From: UBA3792 sp045114775 | GTDB lineage: Bacteria; Bacillota; Clostridia; Christensenellales; CAG-138 | DNA: 26,335 nt | Reading direction: 5' to 3' | NCBI GenBank assembly: GCA_045114775.1 | Contig: JBGULC010000020.1 | Location: forward strand, 1-26,335 | Shown here: in pieces, positions 22,690 to 26,335 of the stretch | Numbering within the stretch: position 1 is the first letter of the stretch | How the letters are laid out: each line of letters opens with the position of its first letter | Program-made: the position numbers and the translations under genes | Notes under the pieces: model-generated | Told to the model about the DNA's origin: nothing | What the model saw: only the letters and a program-made list of their open reading frames with translations | Database searches by the model: none

Positions 22690-22884
22690 TCAGTCATCAA
22701 GGATCGCATCCATGATCTCCATTTGATCCAGGAAATCACCGAGTTCCTTATCCTTCTGCGCACGCTGCATGCGGCGGTAGGTTCTGCCGTCTACAACGAT
22801 CGTGCGCTCCTCATAGACGATTTTTCTGCGTCCGAACAAGCCGCGCTTTTCAACCGGTACCTGTACTCTGACTCGATGTTTCAT
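22690..22884 (-). CDS. 64-residue basic protein of unknown function
   Basis: Starts MKHRVRVQVPVEKRGLFGRR and continues with a beta-like stretch (KIVYEERTIVVDGRTY), then an acidic helix (DKELGDFLDQMEIMDAILDD). GGAGG precedes ATG 22884 at good spacing, so it is probably a real gene. It is upstream of topB on the same strand, but topB has its own promoter, so the link is only by position. The strongly basic first half and acidic tail could suit nucleic-acid or ribosome binding. No family recognised. Confidence 0.65.
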   Translation of the reverse strand: MKHRVRVQVPVEKRGLFGRRKIVYEERTIVVDGRTYRRMQRAQKDKELGDFLDQMEIMDAILDD

Positions 22885-23014
22885 GTGCTTCCTCCGTCTG
22901 AATCAGCCTTCATCTTTAACCTTATTCTGCATTCGAACCCTCCCGATAAAGATGATTCATATCGGGAAAAGCCCTCTGTTTCCTCTCTCCGCCTATAATA
23001 AATCATAAGAAGTA

Positions 23015-23028
23015 TCCGATAAATCGGA
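23015..23028. repeat. Short perfect inverted repeat in the 22885-23055 intergenic stretch
   Basis: TCCGAT-AA-ATCGGA. It lies upstream of the 64-residue gene and could be an operator or a weak hairpin. The rest of this stretch shows no gene. A TATAAT on the plus strand at 22994 has no matching -35 and no gene after it. Confidence 0.35.
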
Positions 23029-23054
23029 CAGAAAGCTGTCATGAATGAAAACGG

Positions 23055-23084
23055 ATCAAAAAGCCGCTCCCGAAGGAACGGCTT
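23055..23084 (-). terminator. Terminator of the MutT-type Nudix gene
   Basis: Minus strand AAGCCGTTCC (23084-23075), UUCG tetraloop, GGAGCGGCTT (23070-23061), then T to 23058. One G-U pair in a 10-bp stem. Confidence 0.85.
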
Positions 23085-23098
23085 GTCCGATTCACAAA

Positions 23099-23491
23099 TC
23101 ATTCTATCCCGTTTGCTTTTATTCGATCCACGATGAACAGATCCGCAGGCAGCCAATTTACATCGTGTAAGTGTTCACTTGAAAGCCAGCATGCGGACTC
23201 ATGTTCTAAGAGCTTCGGTTCGCCCTCGACGATCGAACAAATGAAGCAATCCATAGACAGGCGGAATTCCGGATAATCATATTCCACTGTCATCAGGAAC
23301 CTTTCCGGCCGGATCGTCGTCGCAAGTTCCTCTTTGATCTCACGGATCAAAGCCTGTTCCGGCGTCTCCCCCGCTTCGATCTTTCCGCCGGGGAACTCCC
23401 AATAATCCTTGTACGCACCGTATCCGCGCTGCGTTGCAAAGATTTTCCCGTCCTGATGCATGATTGCTGCGACGACCCTGATTGTTTTCAT
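23099..23491 (-). CDS. MutT/NudG-type Nudix hydrolase
   Basis: 130 residues, the usual MutT length. Probably hydrolyses oxidised or modified nucleoside triphosphates such as 8-oxo-dGTP or 5-modified CTP to the monophosphate, which keeps them out of DNA and RNA. YWEFPGGKIEAGE leads into the Nudix box with IREIKEEL; the usual Gly near its end is Ala (ELATT). The start is ATG 23491 (MKTIRVVAAIM). The upstream ATG at 23521 overlaps the -10 box of the promoter and cannot be translated from that transcript. The Shine-Dalgarno site AAGGGG is about 13 bases away, so initiation may be modest. Single gene, own promoter and terminator. Confidence 0.88.
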   Translation of the reverse strand: MKTIRVVAAIMHQDGKIFATQRGYGAYKDYWEFPGGKIEAGETPEQALIREIKEELATTIRPERFLMTVEYDYPEFRLSMDCFICSIVEGEPKLLEHESACWLSSEHLHDVNWLPADLFIVDRIKANGIE

Positions 23492-23519
23492 AACACGCTG
23501 TAATCCCCTTGACAAAGTC

Positions 23520-23548
23520 ATTATATCTCAGATTCAAATCACGTTCAA
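23520..23548 (-). promoter_or_regulatory. Promoter of the MutT-type gene
   Basis: Minus strand TTGAAC (23548-23543), 17-base spacer, TATAAT (23525-23520). It decides between two candidate start codons in favour of 23491. Confidence 0.75.
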
Positions 23549-23604
23549 GATGCACCATCCAGAATATATATAACAAAAAAAGATAGCGAAAACAGTTTTC
23601 AATA

Positions 23605-23613
23605 TGGTATAGT
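23605..23613 (+). promoter_or_regulatory. Possible extended -10 promoter of the protease gene
   Basis: TGG-TATAGT (23605-23613), with a second TATAGT overlapping at 23613-23618. No good -35 is seen at 16-18 bases. Confidence 0.4.
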
Positions 23614-23678
23614 ATAGTTGTTACGTCCTGTTTTCCGTTTTTGCGGTTTGAAGGCAATTCTACAGAGGAGAAAACAAC

Positions 23679-26335
23679 ATGCGTCATTTCCCGAAACGAT
23701 TCATTTCCCTGCTTTTGGCATGGATCCTTGTCCTGTTCCTGGTCCCTGCGGCATTTGCCGATGAGAACGTTTCTGTAACGGAAAGCAGTGAACAAGCGTA
23801 TGCACAGCATGGCCTGGGGCGTCTGCCCGAACGCCGCCGCGGCGCTACGCAGCCGTCGGACGCTGTGGGGCACAGCGGTCTAGTGACGGCAGGTCTGCCG
23901 GCAAACTATGACAGCCGCGATTACGGTTACATCACCCCCGTCAAGGATCAGGGCAACTACAATACCTGCTGGACGTTCGGCACAGCCGCATCCTGCGAGG
24001 CGTACATGATCAAGCACGGCGTCCACGTCGGCGAAGACGGACCGGTCGCGGATCTCAGCCTGAATCTGTCCGAGTATCATCTTGCCTACTACACCTACAC
24101 CGACGCGTACGACGCCGAAGGCATGCTCACGGGCGACAAGACGTATTTCCTCAGCAGCCACAGTAACGGCAGTTTCCTCGACGCGGGCGGCACCGGCGAG
24201 CTCGTCAGCTATCCGCTGATGCGCTGGACGGGTCTTGCAGACGAATCGGACGTCGCGCTGATGTACAGTTCGGCAGGCTCTGCAGGGCTCGGCAGCGAGC
24301 ACGCCTATCAGAACAACGTCGCGCACGTGACCTCGGTACGGCACTTCTTCGGATCCAATGTAGACGAGGTCAAGCGTCACATCATGGAGTACGGCGCGGG
24401 CTCCATGGGCGTCCGCGTCAGCAACACTGCAGGCACCGGGTATCACGGCGGTGTCAACACCTCCACCGGCACCATCTGCTGGATCCAGTCTGCCGTCGCG
24501 TATCAAGATACCGGCTTCTACTATGCGGACCATGACGTCACCGTCGTAGGCTGGGACGATTCGTTTTCCAAAGAGAACTTCAACCAGGGCTACCGCCCCA
24601 CGAACGACGGCGCCTGGATCGTGAAGAACTCCTGGGGCACGGACGTCGGCGACAGCGGCTACTTCTACGTTTCTTACGAGGATTCCGCCACCCGCGCAAG
24701 CTATATTTCCTTCTTCTCCGTGGAAGACGTCGACAACTATGACCACAACTACCAGTACGACGGCTCCGGCAATTACTATAACTCCGAGGAGATGGTCACC
24801 GGCGATTCCGTCGCGCAGGTCTTTGTCGCGAACGGAAACGAGACGTTGGAAGCCGTGGCGCTTGCGCTTTACGGCGACAACACCGACTATACCGTAAAAG
24901 TCTACACCGGCTGCGACGTCGACGATCCCTCCTCCGGCACGCTCGCCGCGACCAAGACGGGCAATTTCGATTACTGGGGCTATCAGACCATCAAGCTGGA
25001 CGATCCCGTGACGCTGACTGCGGGGCAGCGCTTTGCGATCGTGATCAGCTTCTCCGGCGACGACATCAACGTCGCATACGATACCACGATCCAGGAGGAC
25101 CATTATTATCACATGGGGCTCCTGCACATGACGCACCCCAACACCTCCTATTTCAAGGGTGTGAACGACAGCAGCTGGACGAACAAGTCCGGCGACGGCA
25201 ACTACCGCATCAAGGCGTTCACCAAGGACGTGCCTGAGGATCCTGTCCCGATGAATCTTTCATGCATCGCTTTGGGCGCAGTGTATACGACCGTTTCCGG
25301 CACTGCAGGCGACAAGGTTCAGCTTCCGACAACCGCGCCTGACGCAGACGGCTGGAGCTTTTTGGGCTGGGTCACCGCCCCCTTGCCGGAAACTTCGACA
25401 AAGCCGGCTTTCTATCAGCCCGGCGCAAACTTCAAGCTGACGGTATCCGTTCCCGCGGTCTATGCGCTCTATATGAGAGCCGAGCCCATCAATGCTCCGG
25501 TGACCTATGAGCTGATTACCGCCATGCCGGATACATGGATCGGCAAGTATGTCCTGGTGGCGGTCCCGCAGACCGGAACCACGGAATACGCGCTGACGGG
25601 ACTGTCCGCCGGCACCGAAGGCGTCAACATCGAGAATTCCTCAACCGGCGCGTCCACACAGTTTACCGACACCGGGATCACGCGAAACAGCACGACGCTG
25701 AGCAACGTGCCTGACAGCTACGTCTTTGAAGTCGCCGCCACAAGCTACGGACTGTCGCTCAAGAGCGTAAGCGAAGGCAGCTACTACGGCAGCAAGAAAA
25801 CCGGCAGCAGCAGCTCCGCCTACGCGCTCTACGCCTATCCGGTGTTACAGGAATCCAACACCACCTGGACGTTCGAGATCGACGGCGACGAGATGTATCT
25901 GAAGAACAACAGCGCCGGGAATATCCCTTACGTTGCAGTCAGCGGCGTCTGGGGCTTCTCTCTGACCCGCTACGGCAGCGAGTTCAAGTTCTACAAGCAG
26001 AATCCTACCGAGAACTACTATTACGCCACCGAGATCGGCGGAGCCTCGCACACTCACACGCTGACGCACGTTGCCGCCAGCGCGCCCACCTGCGACGCCG
26101 CCGGCAATATCGAATACTGGTTCTGCGCGCCGTGCGGCAAGTATTTCTCCGACGCCGCGGCACAGAACGAGATCTCCCGGGCCGATACGATCCTCCCGGC
26201 GATCGGCCACGATTGGGATGCGCCGACCTACGAGTGGGCTGCGGACAACAGCACCGTGACGGCGACCCGCGTCTGCAAGAACGACGCAAGCCACAAGGAG
26301 ACCGAGACGGTCAACACGACCTATGCGGTCACAAC
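23679..26335 (+). CDS. Secreted papain-family (C1A) cysteine protease, multidomain, C-terminus outside window
   Basis: 885 codons are visible and the frame is open to the window edge. Residues 1-27 are a signal peptide ending in AAFADE. A short propeptide-like region is followed by LPANYDSRDYGYITPVKDQG, the usual start of a mature C1A protease. Catalytic residues are C97 in NTCWTFGT, H285 in DHDVTVVGWDD and N317 in VKNSWG, with oxyanion Q91. Residues about 360-500 form the lectin-like beta-sandwich found after such bacterial proteases. Next come an insert-repeat (about 525-600), a beta module about 607-785 (ELITAMPDTWIGKYVLV) related to the N-terminal modules of the secreted nucleotidase in this window, and a CxxCGKYFSDA surface-protein repeat. 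GAGGAG before ATG 23679 sets the start. Digests extracellular protein; a cell-surface anchor or dockerin could lie beyond the edge. Confidence 0.92.
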   Translation, partial: MRHFPKRFISLLLAWILVLFLVPAAFADENVSVTESSEQAYAQHGLGRLPERRRGATQPSDAVGHSGLVTAGLPANYDSRDYGYITPVKDQGNYNTCWTFGTAASCEAYMIKHGVHVGEDGPVADLSLNLSEYHLAYYTYTDAYDAEGMLTGDKTYFLSSHSNGSFLDAGGTGELVSYPLMRWTGLADESDVALMYSSAGSAGLGSEHAYQNNVAHVTSVRHFFGSNVDEVKRHIMEYGAGSMGVRVSNTAGTGYHGGVNTSTGTICWIQSAVAYQDTGFYYADHDVTVVGWDDSFSKENFNQGYRPTNDGAWIVKNSWGTDVGDSGYFYVSYEDSATRASYISFFSVEDVDNYDHNYQYDGSGNYYNSEEMVTGDSVAQVFVANGNETLEAVALALYGDNTDYTVKVYTGCDVDDPSSGTLAATKTGNFDYWGYQTIKLDDPVTLTAGQRFAIVISFSGDDINVAYDTTIQEDHYYHMGLLHMTHPNTSYFKGVNDSSWTNKSGDGNYRIKAFTKDVPEDPVPMNLSCIALGAVYTTVSGTAGDKVQLPTTAPDADGWSFLGWVTAPLPETSTKPAFYQPGANFKLTVSVPAVYALYMRAEPINAPVTYELITAMPDTWIGKYVLVAVPQTGTTEYALTGLSAGTEGVNIENSSTGASTQFTDTGITRNSTTLSNVPDSYVFEVAATSYGLSLKSVSEGSYYGSKKTGSSSSAYALYAYPVLQESNTTWTFEIDGDEMYLKNNSAGNIPYVAVSGVWGFSLTRYGSEFKFYKQNPTENYYYATEIGGASHTHTLTHVAASAPTCDAAGNIEYWFCAPCGKYFSDAAAQNEISRADTILPAIGHDWDAPTYEWAADNSTVTATRVCKNDASHKETETVNTTYAVT

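Noticed and set aside
22994..22999. Plus-strand TATAAT in the 22885-23055 gap
   Set aside because: No -35 at usable distance and no plus-strand gene downstream.
23880..25136. A 418-codon minus-strand ORF
   Set aside because: Antisense shadow of the papain-like protease, with Val/Ala/Asp-rich sequence and no start signals.

Overview
The window looks like the chromosome of a Gram-positive anaerobe of the class Clostridia (Bacillota), G+C-rich for that group and probably gut- or rumen-associated. The reasons are consensus sigma-A promoters and strong AGGAGG-type ribosome sites throughout, very large secreted multidomain enzymes, a dockerin-bearing protein, and signal peptides of Firmicutes type. 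I see no phage, transposon, plasmid, CRISPR or rRNA sequence.

Layout. 1-3.7 kb (-): a large secreted GH13 alpha-amylase whose C-terminus lies outside the window, preceded by a leader holding a possible 23-residue peptide and an intrinsic terminator. 3.8-5.8 kb (+): an aspartate-type aminotransferase, then a small two-TM/coiled-coil protein. 5.9-7.0 kb (-): an AAA ATPase fused to a CYTH-like domain. 7.4-11.4 kb (+): a 1291-residue secreted 5'-nucleotidase-type phosphoesterase with two cohesin-like modules and a terminal dockerin. 11.4-13.2 kb (+): a half-size ABC exporter behind a leader-peptide ORF and four complementary RNA segments. 13.2-14.7 kb: divergent Nudix hydrolase and uracil-DNA glycosylase genes, then tRNA-Glu(CTC). 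14.7-16.3 kb: an N-formylglutamate amidohydrolase-family gene (-) behind a SAM-I/IV-like riboswitch with terminator, divergent from an FlK-type hotdog thioesterase (+). 16.4-22.9 kb (-): ADP-ribosylglycohydrolase, a more A+T-rich ankyrin-like gene, a PcrA/UvrD helicase, a 65-residue protein, topoisomerase III and a 64-residue protein. 23.1-23.5 kb (-): a MutT-type Nudix hydrolase. 23.7 kb to the end (+): a secreted papain-family protease that runs off the window.

How the parts relate. Three giant exported proteins (amylase, nucleotidase, protease) fit a cell that digests starch, nucleotides and protein outside the cell. The nucleotidase carries both cohesin-like and dockerin modules, so it may take part in a cell-surface complex. 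A housekeeping group deals with DNA and nucleotide quality: uracil-DNA glycosylase, two Nudix enzymes, topoisomerase III and a PcrA-like helicase, the last two linked through a small gene by an ATGA overlap and a 15-base gap.

The most notable feature is RNA-level control. Three genes sit behind leader RNAs that can be read from the sequence: the amylase (peptide plus terminator), the ABC exporter (erm-like translational attenuator) and the formylglutamate-amidohydrolase homologue (S-box-like aptamer plus terminator). The last pairing is unexpected and points to a methionine- or sulfur-related substrate for that enzyme.
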